Source of the DNA: Pochonia chlamydosporia 170
Lineage: Eukaryota > Ascomycota > Sordariomycetes > Hypocreales > Clavicipitaceae
Direction of reading: 5' to 3'
Length of the DNA: 64,000 nucleotides
NCBI RefSeq assembly: GCF_001653235.2
Contig: NC_035793.1
Span: 992,001-1,056,000, forward strand
The notes under the pieces were generated by a model that ran no database searches, was not told the DNA's origin, and worked only from the letters and a program-made list of their open reading frames with translations. Both the position numbers and the translations under genes were made by a program. Positions within the stretch are counted from its first letter, which is position 1, and each line of letters opens with the position of its first letter. This document shows, one piece after another, positions 47,201 to 58,982 of the stretch.

Positions 47201-48908
47201 TGCCTGGGCATGAAGCATTATAGTACGTACAATGTATCTTGGTATCTCGGTGTGTTTGAGTACTTCTTGATTCCCAGAGTACATTGATGCCCAGCTTTCA
47301 GTATTCCGATTCAAGTCCAAAATTGCCCTAGAGCCTGATCTGAATATGTTCCATGTTGCCGGATGTGTTGGGCCGCGGCATGCAGGAGCTCATGGAAAGC
47401 CTCCGACTCTGTTGGATGCGCAGTCTTTCATCAGCCAGGGGGTTGGCGACACATGGAGGTGCATCCAGATATTGAAGGTGGTAATCGACGCATGATGGTC
47501 AGTGTTTTGCGACCTCTCGGCCGCTCACGGCATGCACTCCGTTGGTCCATTCGCGCCAAGCAATGATATCATGATACAGCACGTCACATACAATGGTCCA
47601 CTTTAGGTCCCCTAATCCAAGCACACGGAAGACGGCTTGCTGGCAATAAAGTCCATCAGGTCAACGAGGCATTACGGTTGCACGGCTCCAACTTCTTTTG
47701 AGGGTCAGTCAGCCTTGGGTCCGGTTGTCAGAGTCGTTCACATGCAGCACTGTTCTTCCACAAGCCCAGCACATCACATTCCCCGATGAGTTAGATGGGA
47801 TGCTCGGCCAGACACCAATGGCCCATTCCACCACCTTGGCTCCGTCAGTTCTCATCCAGAAACCTTCGGACCCTCGCCAAACATCTGGGTTTGGTCTCCT
47901 GGGGCTGGAAGGTAAATTTTGACTGATTGGCCAGCCAGTCAGCGCCACTGGCCGTTGTTGGTTCGAGGGAATCTTGACAAGGGTCATCCATACCCTTTCG
48001 CAACGTCAAGTACCTCGATGTACCTCTGGGAGTATTGCTAGGATTCGACCAGACTGGCGCTAAGAAGCTGGGGTGAGCAATCGCCGTGGCTTTCGTGGTG
48101 GAGATGGGCCGACCCTGTCCGATGCAACTGTCTCCCAACACCGTGTTTTGTCTCCACGGTTGCACCCACGGCACGGAGTACTGAATAGCAGCGGCGCAAA
48201 TCGGCCGCCTACTTTATGAGAATGTCTTGGGAAGCGGTTAGGTGCTGCTGAATCACATCCTCCATGAAGCCACCACCAATCTCATCCTGCGTTCAGGACT
48301 GGGTTTCTGAGCGCTCAACGCCTGGGATTGGAGAATGGGGTGGCCCATTACTCCGTCGGCGATGTGGATGTGGGGAGCACACGCATTTGGTGGACAATAC
48401 TCTGGGGATCTGACATGATCAAATTGCAGAAGCATTGACACTCCAAGGTCTCCTCTACATGGGCTCCAGGACTGTGTCGCCCTCGCGGTACCTGTCAAAT
48501 AAGACCTGACGACCGCCAGGCTCAGCCGCTCCAGGCTTTCCCTCCATACCATTTCATCCCTCGCCTGTGATCACCATCCATCTCACCTGTCTCGGATTGC
48601 CACAACAGCTTCGATCAGCAGCCGGTGCCGGCTTGTCTGCCAGTTTTACTGTACCCAGCAACGCCAGACTGCCAACTTTGTTCAAGATTCACGGCCAGAA
48701 ATTTCCACATGAAACCCTCCACATCGCCCCTCAGCTGAGCTATTCTCTCCTTGTAGGAATATAACCCCACTGGCGCCTCTTGCCTTCACAACATCCGGGC
48801 GACGTCCTATTGCTCGCTTTAAACAAACGCACGTCCCACAGTACGGTACTTTGGCTGAGTATCTATTGTGCGCCTTACTGGTGGTTATGTTATCGCTATT
48901 GATGAGCA
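41257..48908. other. Long gene-poor interval upstream of a regulator
   Basis: These 7.65 kb hold no gene I can support. The longest frames (160 codons at 42901-43383 minus, 153 codons at 45054-45515 plus) have no domain, no splice-linked neighbours and irregular composition. A short TCTGGT array lies at 46941-46970. The interval ends at the Zn2Cys6 regulator start, so it may hold a large promoter, a long leader or a non-coding RNA. None of these can be shown from sequence alone. Confidence 0.5.
46941..46970. repeat. Short TCTGGTC array
   Basis: TCTGGTC and TCTGGT units repeat several times with slight variation over 30 bp in non-coding DNA. Confidence 0.5.
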
Positions 48909-51271
48909 ATGGAAAGAAGTTTGACTCTCGTAACGAATGGAGAAACAACATGGGCAGGAGATAGGAGCATGTCATCTGACGATGGAGCTTGGGACGGAAT
49001 GGTTCTGCCATCACCTTCACCGACGGAGGCTGCGTGGAAAGGTGCTCCCTTGCCGGGACCTCTTCAGACTGGCCAGCTCTCGCCCGTCAGTTCAGGTGTC
49101 GACACTGGCTTAGACAGCTGCTCATCCCTTCCAACAACAGCACACTCCGTGTCTTCATCTTGCACCGACTCGTGGAGTATAGGATACGCGGACCAAGACG
49201 ACGGGGAAAATGAGGCACCTTGGGAGTGCTGGGAGCATAGCCAGGACGAAATTATGACGGCCCCAAAGTTAGAACCAAACGACGATGAGATCAAGCTGGG
49301 TGATGTAGCAGCAGCCCCATTAACGCCGGTACAGCACAGCACTCATCCGCACAATTCGGAGACTAAGCAAAAGCGACCCCGTGGAAGACCGAGAAAACAT
49401 CCTCAACCTCAAGCTGTGAACACAAATAAAGTCACCAAAGGCCGCTCCAAAACCGGCTGTATAACTTGTCGAAAAAGAAAGAAGAAGTGCGATGAGGCCA
49501 AGCCACGATGTAAGACTCGACTTGTTTCGCCCTTGTCAATGTATTGGGTTATGTGATGCTTCAGTCATACTAACTTGCTGGATGTCTGTCAGGTATGAAC
49601 TGTGAGAAGAACGCTGTTGTTTGCGAAGGCTATCATGAAAAGCAAATATGGAAAAGTGGAAAAGAAAGAGCCGAAGAAGGTACATCTACCTCATACACAG
49701 GAACAATGACTGCATACTGGAGATTTTGGCTAATGTCGTTTCCAGAGCGCATGCGGCAGGAGTGTCAACCTGTGGTCACGATGCAGCCAATCTTTCATGG
49801 GGTAGAGACTACTGAGGACATGATATTTTGGAAACATTACATAACTCATCTCAGCAACGTGTTGACTGTTGAAGGCGAGGCCAAAAATGCATTCAAAGAC
49901 ATCATCCTCCAACTCGCAAATCAGCATCAAGGTTTGATGCACTCTATTTTGGCAGTAAGCAGCAAGCACATCGACCTGGACTCGCCATATGGTGCAAAGC
50001 TACTACAGGACAACCCTACCGCAACCAGGGACTCTTTGCAGCACAGAGGGGACTTTCATCACGAGGAGGCATTGCGACGGCTGTACACAGACATGGAGAA
50101 CCCGGTACCCAAGGAGGACCCCGCCCACGACACCGTGCTTGCTGCTCGATATGGACAAATGCTTTGTCTGCTGCTCCAAACCAGGGCTGAGGGTAATCCT
50201 AGAGGCGAGCATCGGGTTCATTTACAAGCATACCAAACTCTTATCCAACACTCGCCGCCGGAAAACGACATATTTCATACGTTTATTACCGAGTTCTTCC
50301 AGTATCACATTTACGCTGACGACCTCTTGTGGCATTCCGGAGCCAACTCAAGCCGCCTGTCATCTGAATCCTTGGAGTCTCAGACCGAGATACATCCACC
50401 ACGACTAATTGGAGTCGGAGATGGCCTATTTCGATGCCTCTCCCATATCACTACGCTTCGAAATGTAATTCGGGCAAATATGGCGGCGTCTGTCGACCCT
50501 GTCGTCGACTACACCAGCTTGTATCGTGCAGCCGAGATTGATGCAGCCATCAGAGAATGGACTCCTCGATGGCCACCTGGGGACAGTCGCCACAAGGTCG
50601 GGCCGCTCTACAAACAGATGATGTGGGTGTACCTCTTCAGGACCATATATCCGCCGTCGCCAACACCCGTACGACGCTCTACGTTCGCGACACTACCTAT
50701 GTCCTCGCCACAGCACAATGCTGCCAGCTTGCAACGACGAGCTTCTATGGTTGCCAGTCTTGGCCCGACAAATTCAGCCACGATGTCGTCCAACGGCACG
50801 CTGGCGGGGTCTCATGCGGCCCAAAGCTGCCCGTCATCACGGAATCCCTCTCGAACCAGTTCAATGCATGAGCAAGACGCAACTCGACCGATCGGTGAAG
50901 GGTCGCAGGAAGACCACAAGCGATCATCTCCTCCACCTGCGAGAAGACCAGCGCAGGACGATCGACGAATCACCTTGGCAGTAGAGGAATCTCTGACTAT
51001 TCTCGAGTCTTTCAAGCCTTCTGACCCAGCACAGACATTGTTACTGATACCTTGCACTGTCATCGGCACCGCTTGCTTCGATGTTTCTCAGCGCAGCCGA
51101 GTTCGAACAGCGATTAAAGTTATTCGCGGATACACGGGCTTACGGAGCTGTGATCGTGTTATGGAATTGTTGGAAGAAGTCTGGTCTCTAATGGATCAAG
51201 GTGACTGGACGTCTGTTTGGGATTGGCAGTTCGTGGCAAAGAGAATGAGGCTTGATTTTCTCTGTGCTTGA
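48909..51271 (+). CDS. AT-hook and Zn2Cys6 transcription factor (Fungal_trans_2 type)
   Basis: This nuclear regulator of about 737 aa has exons 48909-49509, 49593-49679 and 49746-51271. The second intron (66 nt, GTACAT donor, CTAAT then CAG) is a multiple of three and invisible in a plain frame; removing it joins AEE to ERMRQE. An AT-hook (RPRGRPRK, about 155-163) precedes the binuclear zinc cluster, with Cys at about 184, 187, 194, 201, 204 and 211 (CX2CX6CX6CX2CX6C). Intron 1 splits the fourth Cys codon. The middle domain begins near PIFHGVET and shows the HHEEALRRL style of the Fungal_trans_2 family. Acidic Ser/Pro-rich N-terminus. A 7.65-kb gene-free interval lies upstream. Targets are unknown. 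The next in-frame ATG is at 48969. Confidence 0.87.
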
Positions 51272-52259
51272 CGGCAGACTTTTGGATTGTCTCGTAATCC
51301 AACCTCAACACTTGAAATACAGAGACGACAGCATTGTTCTTCAAAGGAGTTTTGAGGTCAGACACAGACCTGTGAGCAACATACGCAATTTCTTCGCCTC
51401 AATGCTACAGGAAGCGTATATCCGCCGCATGTATCTGATTCTATGATTTGTATTCTTCTTATTTGCCCCGTTATTATTTTTGCTTCTTCTATTGCCATTT
51501 CCTTCCCGTCTACGACCAAGAGACTACTTCTCGAGGAACTTCGATATCAATGCATGGAGTCCTCGTCGTTGGCGACTTACAATTACATGGTTAAATACGC
51601 GCGGGCGTACGGCATTTGGGTTGGGTGGTTATCTGAGAGACGAACCAAACTTCGTCCAGAAGGCAAGATTTTTTGTTTTCACAAACACGACTTTTTCTTT
51701 ATTTTTTCTGTTTTATGTTGCCATACGTTTTCATCGACAGGCATTCATTTGGTGGGGAGGCATTAGCATGCATTCTGAAGCGAAAGATACTTGAGAGCGA
51801 GCACCAGCGGGTTGCGGTTGTTAGTGGAGCGTTTTTCCAAGGGCATATGAAATTATATTGAAGTGGTCTGGCGTTGGGGGTCGTGTCCCGCGTTCGGTTG
51901 ACATGAAATGAGAGCGGTTGTTACAAAGACGTATATCTACTCCGTATATATACTGACACATTTGGGTAGCACAAGACTATGATTTAGCAGGCGTGGCTTT
52001 TGTGACGCGTGGGGGTGTTTTTTTCCCTCTTTCTTTTTCTCCTTTTCTTTCCGTTGAGTCCATTGTTACGCGGCTTATAGCCAGGATGGCTCATGATTTA
52101 CTGTTTTCTCGGTTCTATCGAGGGTTCTCGCCGTTCATGACTTGAGCCATGTTTGGGATATATAGTCTGGGGCTCGGCGGCGGCAAGCGATGCATTTAAT
52201 TTTCTAACAACCTTCTTTTTACATATTCTCAAATGAAACACGCTTTTACAACGTAATAT
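51272..52259. other. 3' flank between regulator and PARG gene
   Basis: This 988-bp gap lies between two converging genes and is T-rich in part (52020-52060). One TACTCCGTA 9-mer lies at 51938-51946. No gene I can support. Confidence 0.45.
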
Positions 52260-53231
52260 TCAGATACTCTCCTTGTGACTGCCAACGCCCAAGATGTCAT
52301 CCAAGTCTTCACCGCTTTCGTCCTCGCCAATCCCATCATCACCACCATCTTCCACAACCACCAACCCATCCCCAAACTCATCCGCAAACACCTCCACCAT
52401 CCTCCGATCCTTCACCGCAAACACAACCTCCAAACCGTCCCATCCCTCCCCATTATCCCTCCCCTTCCTCCCCAGCAAAACCCTCCTCCACGACCTCGCA
52501 ATCTCTCCCACCGGGTTCCCATACGCACCACACCCCCAAGCCCCCAACACAAGTCCACCAACCCCCCTCTCCCTCGCCATCCTCATCACAGCCCTCATCT
52601 TCCTCACAACCACCTCCCTATCCTTATCCTCCGCATACACACCACCCTCCACATCCGGCATCCTCAACATCGCCGCCGTCACCACATCCACAAAAAACCT
52701 CTTCGAAACAGGCAACTCACTCATCTGGCCATCCCACCCCCTAACAACCAGTACATCCGGCGTATAAACGCCCCCTACGTCAGGGAGGCGGTAAAAGTCC
52801 TCCCGCAGCGAAGCGTACAGCGTCGTACGCGCGCAGAGCTGTTCCTCCTGTGACGTGGCACCCGTTAGGACGCCGCCACCAGGTCGTAGGGGACTTGCCA
52901 TGTTGAGAATGGCAACACGGGAAGAATGGCCTGTGAGGCGTGATGCCGCCTCGAGGGTATCTGACACGCGGAGTGTTATCCGGAGGGCGGGGGACACTTC
53001 TGGTCCGGCATTTTTTTGATTTGTATGCTCGGACGTGATTTGTTCGGGTGTTGGTTTGGGGTCGATGATGAGACTGGCTGCTTCGACGCCTCGTCTTGCG
53101 CGGGCGTTGGATTTGAGGATTGAGGGAAGGGTCCTGTTGATGAATTCTTTTGCGGATTTGGCACGAGCGTCTCTCTTTGCTCGTGCGATTCGCGGCGGTA
53201 CCGTCATTTTGTCGTCTTGTGTAGCTGACAT
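52260..53231 (-). CDS. Bacterial-type poly(ADP-ribose) glycohydrolase
   Basis: This is an intronless 323-aa macrodomain hydrolase that should cut poly(ADP-ribose) to ADP-ribose, reversing PARP action. The catalytic signature GGG-X6-8-QEE is complete: GGG at 118-120 and QEE at 128-130 with seven residues between. The macrodomain loop GAWGCGAYGNP (about 230-240) is the phosphate-binding loop. Around them are RVAILNMASP and the FFVDVVTAAMLR helix. An N-terminal Arg/Lys-rich segment (about 10-50) could be a nuclear signal or a helix cap. The acidic tail is long for the family. This is the DUF2263/TIGR02452 type known from bacteria and fungi, not the multidomain animal form. It converges with the upstream regulator gene. 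Confidence 0.9.
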   Translation of the reverse strand: MSATQDDKMTVPPRIARAKRDARAKSAKEFINRTLPSILKSNARARRGVEAASLIIDPKPTPEQITSEHTNQKNAGPEVSPALRITLRVSDTLEAASRLTGHSSRVAILNMASPLRPGGGVLTGATSQEEQLCARTTLYASLREDFYRLPDVGGVYTPDVLVVRGWDGQMSELPVSKRFFVDVVTAAMLRMPDVEGGVYAEDKDREVVVRKMRAVMRMARERGVGGLVLGAWGCGAYGNPVGEIARSWRRVLLGRKGRDNGEGWDGLEVVFAVKDRRMVEVFADEFGDGLVVVEDGGDDGIGEDESGEDLDDILGVGSHKESI

Positions 53232-53804
53232 GGTTGAAATTGTGAGTTTTGTTGCGATAATCGGCTTATAAGTGGTTTGTTCCTAGATGAGATTGGGAAC
53301 CTTGAAGGGCCAGAGTGAGCTGTGATCTGGTGCCTTTTGACCAAAGGGGTTCATCTGATTGGATGCTTGAGTATATAGGAACCTTTGTGGGCAAAAACAC
53401 AAAATTGTGATGGCCAAGTATGTTCACTTGACAGATATAGTTGAGAACAGAGAGTCAGTTTGACTTACAAGGCGTTCAATGTTGTCGTTGTAAACCAACA
53501 TACATACCTTCCCCGCACCCATTCTAATGTCAGCCTGGCTGACTGTCAACGCCAGCTTTTGAAAGTTGAGCAAATAATACTTGGTCAGCTTGCACACCAA
53601 AACAAGATACAATTGAATTTTTCCATATATTTCCATTATACCCTTAAATTTGCGCCGGGAATCACAAACATACGCTAAGAGTGAACCAGTACACGAACCA
53701 CAACAAGACCATCTTGTCCATGACAGTATTTAATCATGCGGCAGTCAACTCCTCAGCCATTCAATGCCCCAGTGAAGTACTTCCCCCACCGACAAGGTAC
53801 CAAA
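53232..53804. other. Intergenic region, PARG promoter
   Basis: This 573-bp gap shows no gene. It serves as PARG upstream region and 3' flank of the next minus-strand gene. Confidence 0.45.
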
Positions 53805-55042
53805 TCAGTCCTCTCTTTTCTCGCCTTCAAAATAGAATTTACCGAGAGGCTGTCCTCCTGCACCTGGGCTTCCGAGACCCGAAGGCCCAGCCCTCGCCTC
53901 ACCACTGTCCAGCGGCGAAATAATCCGTTCCGCAGTCTCCCTGTTAGGGGGTCTTCCTGTTGGTAGCGGCCCACGGAAGGTTGTGTCTACAAAATTGTCT
54001 TGCTCTGTTAGCATTCCATGGTGAGGGGGATCGGCAGCAACACCATCCATCATCCGGGCATCACGCCTTTCCTGGATGGCAGAGGTGCTCATAGGTGTGT
54101 CCCCTCCGTTCATGGGCGTGTCCCTGTCCCTGCGGTAGTCACTCATTCCAGAGTTTGTTCGCTCGAGATTCCAAGCTTGATGGGCTGCAGCTGCGCCTGG
54201 GGGCGCGCGACGATGGTAGATAGGGCCAGAGACGGTGCTGCCAGCACCTTCGCCGAATCCAACCAACGATGCAGAGCCATCGTCGCTCATTCGATCTTCG
54301 TATCCACCAACAGATCGATTGGCCATCATATCCATGTCCTCGTCCATAGCATCAGGTTCCGCACCCATGCTGGCTACCGAGTCGGCTTCCCGGTAGTTGG
54401 TGTCAGTGCTAAACATGTCCTCGTCGTGCTCTCCAGCTGTGGTTCGGTTGTCATCACCAACATGACTCTCCGTGGCGCTTGCTGAGCCAACCGTGCTCAT
54501 CTTTGTAACTGCAACTGGTTGGCCATTGCTGTCGAAGTACGACGGTGTTAGGTTGTGGGTGCTCGGGAAATTTGGCGGAAATGGTCCGCCAGTTGTCGAC
54601 GTAGGCGTAGTTTGGGGGGAGATTGATGATGGTCCTCCTCCACCACCCGCCCCGGCAGCTCCAGGACCGGCGCGTAGTGTCGATACTCGCTCGAGTCCAG
54701 CCAGGCGTGAGATTCGATCTGCTCGTTCAGCTTCGAGGCTGGTGGTGGATGGATTGTGTTGGTGGCCGCGGCCAAGTGGCCCAGAAGCAAAGTGGCCTCG
54801 ATGGCCATCTTTTATAGCAGTCGTAGACAGAGCTGACAGTGACGTGGTCGTGCTAGTAGGTGTCCCTCTATATCGAAAAGGAAAGTTAGCCAAAGCCTTG
54901 ACGGACCACTGCAAACAAAGGGCATGAAACGCAGCGTCGAATATAGGCTTCATAGGGTAGCGTACGGCATCTCAGACGGTGTTTCCGGATTCGACCCCGG
55001 AGGGGGGAGATTGATGAGTGTCGGGTGCGAGCCTTGCGACAT
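53805..55042 (-). CDS. Low-complexity, mostly disordered protein of unknown role
   Basis: I do not recognise this family. Minus-strand exons 55042-54966 and 54867-53805 give 379 aa. The intron (GTACGC donor, ATATAG acceptor) joins PSEMP to GTPTSTTTSL, which reads naturally. The sequence is Ser/Thr/Gly/Pro-rich with one more ordered patch (LEAERADRISRLAGLERV), a run of acidic Met-rich residues (MDEDMDMM) and several short TPM repeats (DTPMNGGDTPM). No membrane segment or signal. This style fits a nuclear or RNA/chromatin scaffold, but no function is claimed. The in-frame ATG at 55132 would add 30 residues; 55042 is preferred because the upstream part is not Ser/Pro-rich like the rest. Confidence 0.7.
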
Positions 55043-56055
55043 GGTGATGTGCTTGCTAACAACGTGTTTGGCGGAGTCGTAAATCGATTCGAAAATGGTG
55101 CAGTGTCGAGGCGACTTGCGCAACTCGTGCAACGTTCGCGCTGAGGAAGCAGCGAAAGTTGACGCCGTCTCGATGTGGTCGCGTTAATAACGGTGTGGCA
55201 ATCGTCGAGAATTGTGACGCAACCAGGTGAATCGCCAAGCTAACCGTCGTCGAGGAGCGATGGGTTCAATCTCGTGCGCCTAACGTGAGGTTTCCAAATG
55301 TCGTGAACAGTCGGGATACGAAGGGGGGAAACGTGGACCAGGTTTGCTTCTGATTGATGTCTGGTCCTGTCTGAGGCTACCGGCGCTTTGAGTTAGACTT
55401 CAGGGTCCTGGACGAGATGCTGAACGACTTGACTTGCTGAGAACAAGACGGGATGTGACTGGCTGAGAATGGCTGCCTGGCTTGTGCTGTGCTGTGTTGG
55501 ATCAACTGGTTGGACACAGACACAGACGAACACACACACCCATTCAGACACAGGTCCAGCTTGGCGACTGCCGCTTCCAACTTTAACAGACGCTTGAGGC
55601 AGGTGCCCACTGTAAATTCCATTTGCTCCTCCCCGTTGGTGTTTGCTGTCCAGTGGAAATCGCGGGGCAGGAGGGGTGAAGCGCCAATGACGTAGCCGAC
55701 AAGCAAAATGATTGGCTGCTATGCTCCTTATTCTCGCGAAACTGGTAGTGCTTGAGCAGGAGCAAGTGTCGAGTGTCCAACTGCTGCAGGTCCAAACAAC
55801 CCGCGTGAGAGGGAGGCGCCTCCCCTGCCTGGGTACTTGGCACAATGAATGGAAGGAGCATTGCACCCATCCTGCCAATGTGCCTGTCAACCAAGCTACT
55901 AAATTCGTCTAAACTTCATGTGACTCTCTCCTGCTTCGCTAATATAATGGCTATAATTCTTTGCACATCACGGCTCAATCTTCAATCTTCTGGCACTCCA
56001 TGTTGGCTTCATGTTTGTCTACCCATTGGTAACATCCTAAATTCCTAATCATCTG
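55043..56055. other. Intergenic region upstream of the disordered-protein gene
   Basis: About 1 kb between two minus-strand genes. Open frames here are short and have no recognisable domain. Nothing else seen. Confidence 0.45.
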
Positions 56056-57680
56056 TTATGTGCGTTCGCCCTTGATGCGCGCTTCATGCAAGGCCACCTT
56101 GACTCCATTGGCACTTTCTGTGAAGATCCTCACTCTCTCGACAAACTCCTGGCACGGATCTCTATTTTCGAGCACTTCGAATTCCTGTGCCAGCCTGACC
56201 AACAAGTATACAGTTTGAGTAATGACTTGCTGCTGTGCTGGACAAATTCTTGGACCACCCGAAAATGGGACGAATTCCCACGTTAGCACCCTTCCTTGGA
56301 AACGACTCGGTCGAAACACGTTGGCATCCTGGCCCCAGATTTGTGGGTTATTGAGATGCACGTAGAGGTCGAACATGACTACTGAACCTTTGGGCACGAA
56401 GACTGGGCTGTGACCACCTGGTCCTCCGCCTCGCGGGAGGACCGTGTCTCGTATTGCCGTGCGGCTAAGTCGCCCTGATGACCCGTGCAGTCGCAGGGCC
56501 TCCAACACTGTGTATCGGAAGAGTGACAGCGACTTCAAAACCTCAAATGTTAACTCCTGTTCACCTAGGTCAATGGCTTGCCCCCGTAGTTCCGCCCAGA
56601 GCTCTGCATTACGGGCAAGGTGGAAGAGGGCATTTGAGACTATCGCTGCAGAACTCTCAAACGCGGGTAAGAAGACATTCAACATTTCGTATCTCAGAGT
56701 GGCTGGGTCACGAATGTGCTTGGCTGCCTCTTCAAGGAGAACGTAACATGATTTTACCTGGCCATCACCGGTCTTGCCGTCCAACCAGTTTGACAGATCT
56801 GACTTTGCAAGTACTCGAGCGACTTGACGATCAACGAAGGCGTGGATTTTGTCAATATTCTTGTCTACTCCAGCGTCAAATATTGACCCCAGCGTCGAAA
56901 AAGCATGTCGGCGTCTGGTTGTGTCTATGATTGCCTTGGAGAAGGCTGCCATGAGCTCGTCGCCTTGGGGAGAAGTTGCTTGTAGCGAACCGAACGACTC
57001 CCCAAAAACAAATTCCGTTGCACTATCCATGAACTTTTACCAGGTCAGCACCTACGTCTACGTCTCTTTGCAATGGTGAATACAAGTGGTGGCGGATGTA
57101 GGCGACTTACCAACTTGCCCACGAGTGACCTCAACTCAATTGTGCTCCCATCTCGGGGTATCACGCATAACATTCTGTCCACATGCTTCTTGAATCGGTC
57201 AATATCACTCAGCTGTGCACGCATAAATAGAGGCTTCACCATGTCCCTCGAATGTTTCCACTCTGGACCATCCTTGGTAAAGATCCCATGGCCAATAAAA
57301 CGGAGGATTGGTCCGATTCTGGTCGTTTGTTTATCATAGTCGTCGAAGTTGGCCGCAAGCATAGCGCGAATGTTGTTCAAGTCCATGGTTGCAAATGTCG
57401 TCCCAGCTGGGGATCGTTCCTCGATTGTTCGACCATACTGAGCAAACTTTTCTTGGTAAAACCGATTGTATTTACCAGAAAGAAGAGCCTCAAATCGCTT
57501 TTTCTGTAGATCCTTGCCTGACGGGTCCAATATCCACGGCAGGCGATGAGGGTATTTAATTGCCGGCTCACAACCCAGCTGACGGGCTTTCCGATATCGT
57601 TGCCGTTCTAGGAGGAGTTTGTGCGCAGCATATGTGGCGACAAATAAACATATAGTTGCAATGAAGAGGACAGAATGCAT
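56056..57680 (-). CDS. Cytochrome P450, CYP52-like
   Basis: This ER heme monooxygenase resembles fungal CYP52/CYP539 n-alkane and fatty-acid hydroxylases, about 515 aa. Minus-strand exons 57680-57111 and 57033-56056 join KL to FMDSATEFVFGES, a conserved block. An N-terminal anchor (SVLFIATICLFVATYAA) is followed by a basic stretch. The I-helix reads LPAFESSA in place of the usual AGxDT, the K-helix is EALR, and the heme loop is FSGGPRICPA with Cys at about 454. It lies near a Zn2Cys6 regulator and a monocarboxylate carrier. Terminal oxidation of an aliphatic or carboxylic compound is plausible, not shown. Confidence 0.88.
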
Positions 57681-58982
57681 ATTTGTTCTTGAAAATTCAA
57701 GGCCCTCATGTACAGAAATTGGAACTGCTTAAGTATGATCGAAAGAGGCCAAGAGAACAACAACCAAGCAGGAAGTTCCAGAACGGAGACTACGAAAAAG
57801 ACGCTCTATTTAGCTGATGAATCCCGCCCTTATTTCTTACCTCACTGTATCCTTGAGGGAACAATCAGATAGCCAAGTGTCTTGTGAGGCTGCTCTCGAC
57901 CAACAGCCGCATGCATTCGCAATCATATTTTGGTTATGGCATACACCAAATTGGGCAGCCACCGAGCGGCTACATATGCCGCATCGTCAACTCTGCAACC
58001 AATGCCTGGGGAGCCTCAGCCGCATTGTGGAAGATTCTTTCAGCTCGTTCAAGAGGATAGGCTAACACACGAAGAATCGGAGGACCCTAGTCGGGATTAT
58101 CTGAGACAATTGGGATAGCCGGATACTCGTCTGCCCAGTTCGCTTATGTATGTCAATTTTCCTATGGGGAGTCTGGCTTACACAGGCCACAAGGCGACCC
58201 TTGCAAAGCTCCTCGTTCTTGACCATATGACGCATGGGGATAAAAGTTTGTTTACCTTCCCCAAATATTCTCATTTTGCCCCGTTTGAATGCGGGGTGTA
58301 TTGATACAACCAGTATTGATACAATCAGACTGAAGCCTGTCTACTCATTCAATGTTGGGTTCACAGCTGATCTCAGGTCCACGGCATCTCATCTCATCTC
58401 AGGTTCAATAGAGCAAAAAGAAACTGAATAGCATATACTTACAATGGGAGGTCGAAAGTATTGAAACAAGGGAAAGATATTACATATCGCGTTGTGTGCT
58501 GAGGCGTATTGAGCCGTGTTGGTGTATCCCTGGATTAGGCATATACTTTTCACCAGACTCTAGCTGATGCCTAGCATATGCACAGCTTATGCCTACTGGA
58601 GGGAATAGAGATATTGTGAACCTGAGATCAGCTGGACTCCCCCACTCGTTCTCGTGTATGGAGTATTCTGAACGAGATCGTGGTCCACCAACAACAACAG
58701 CACAAGCCGAAAAGGGATCAGGCTCGGCGTAATCCAATGGACGGCGCTTAGTGTTTAATGCGGTTGGTGCTGCAGGAGGGTCTAAAGTATTGTTGTTGTT
58801 CCATGGCTACCTTGCGGAATACCAATCCAGGCGCTTATTGCGGAATATCACACACGACCCTCTTACGTTTTGGCAACAGCGAAGATGTATTTTTATTCTT
58901 GAATGAATGCATTTCGTCTCTATGGTCGTCATCACATAAATAGCATATCGGAGGGTATAGATTTGGAATACACAACATCATT
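57681..58982. other. Intergenic region between P450 and regulator
   Basis: This 1.3-kb gap has no supportable gene. It holds the P450 promoter, the 3' flank of the regulator and a 15-bp tandem duplication at 58298-58327. Confidence 0.45.
58298..58327. repeat. 15-bp tandem duplication
   Basis: GTATTGATACAACCA is followed directly by GTATTGATACAATCA with one mismatch. Non-coding; no function inferred. Confidence 0.6.

Noticed and set aside
52275..52853. Long plus-strand frames over the PARG gene
   Set aside because: They are antisense shadows of a confirmed macrodomain gene, with Pro/His/Thr-rich meaningless composition.
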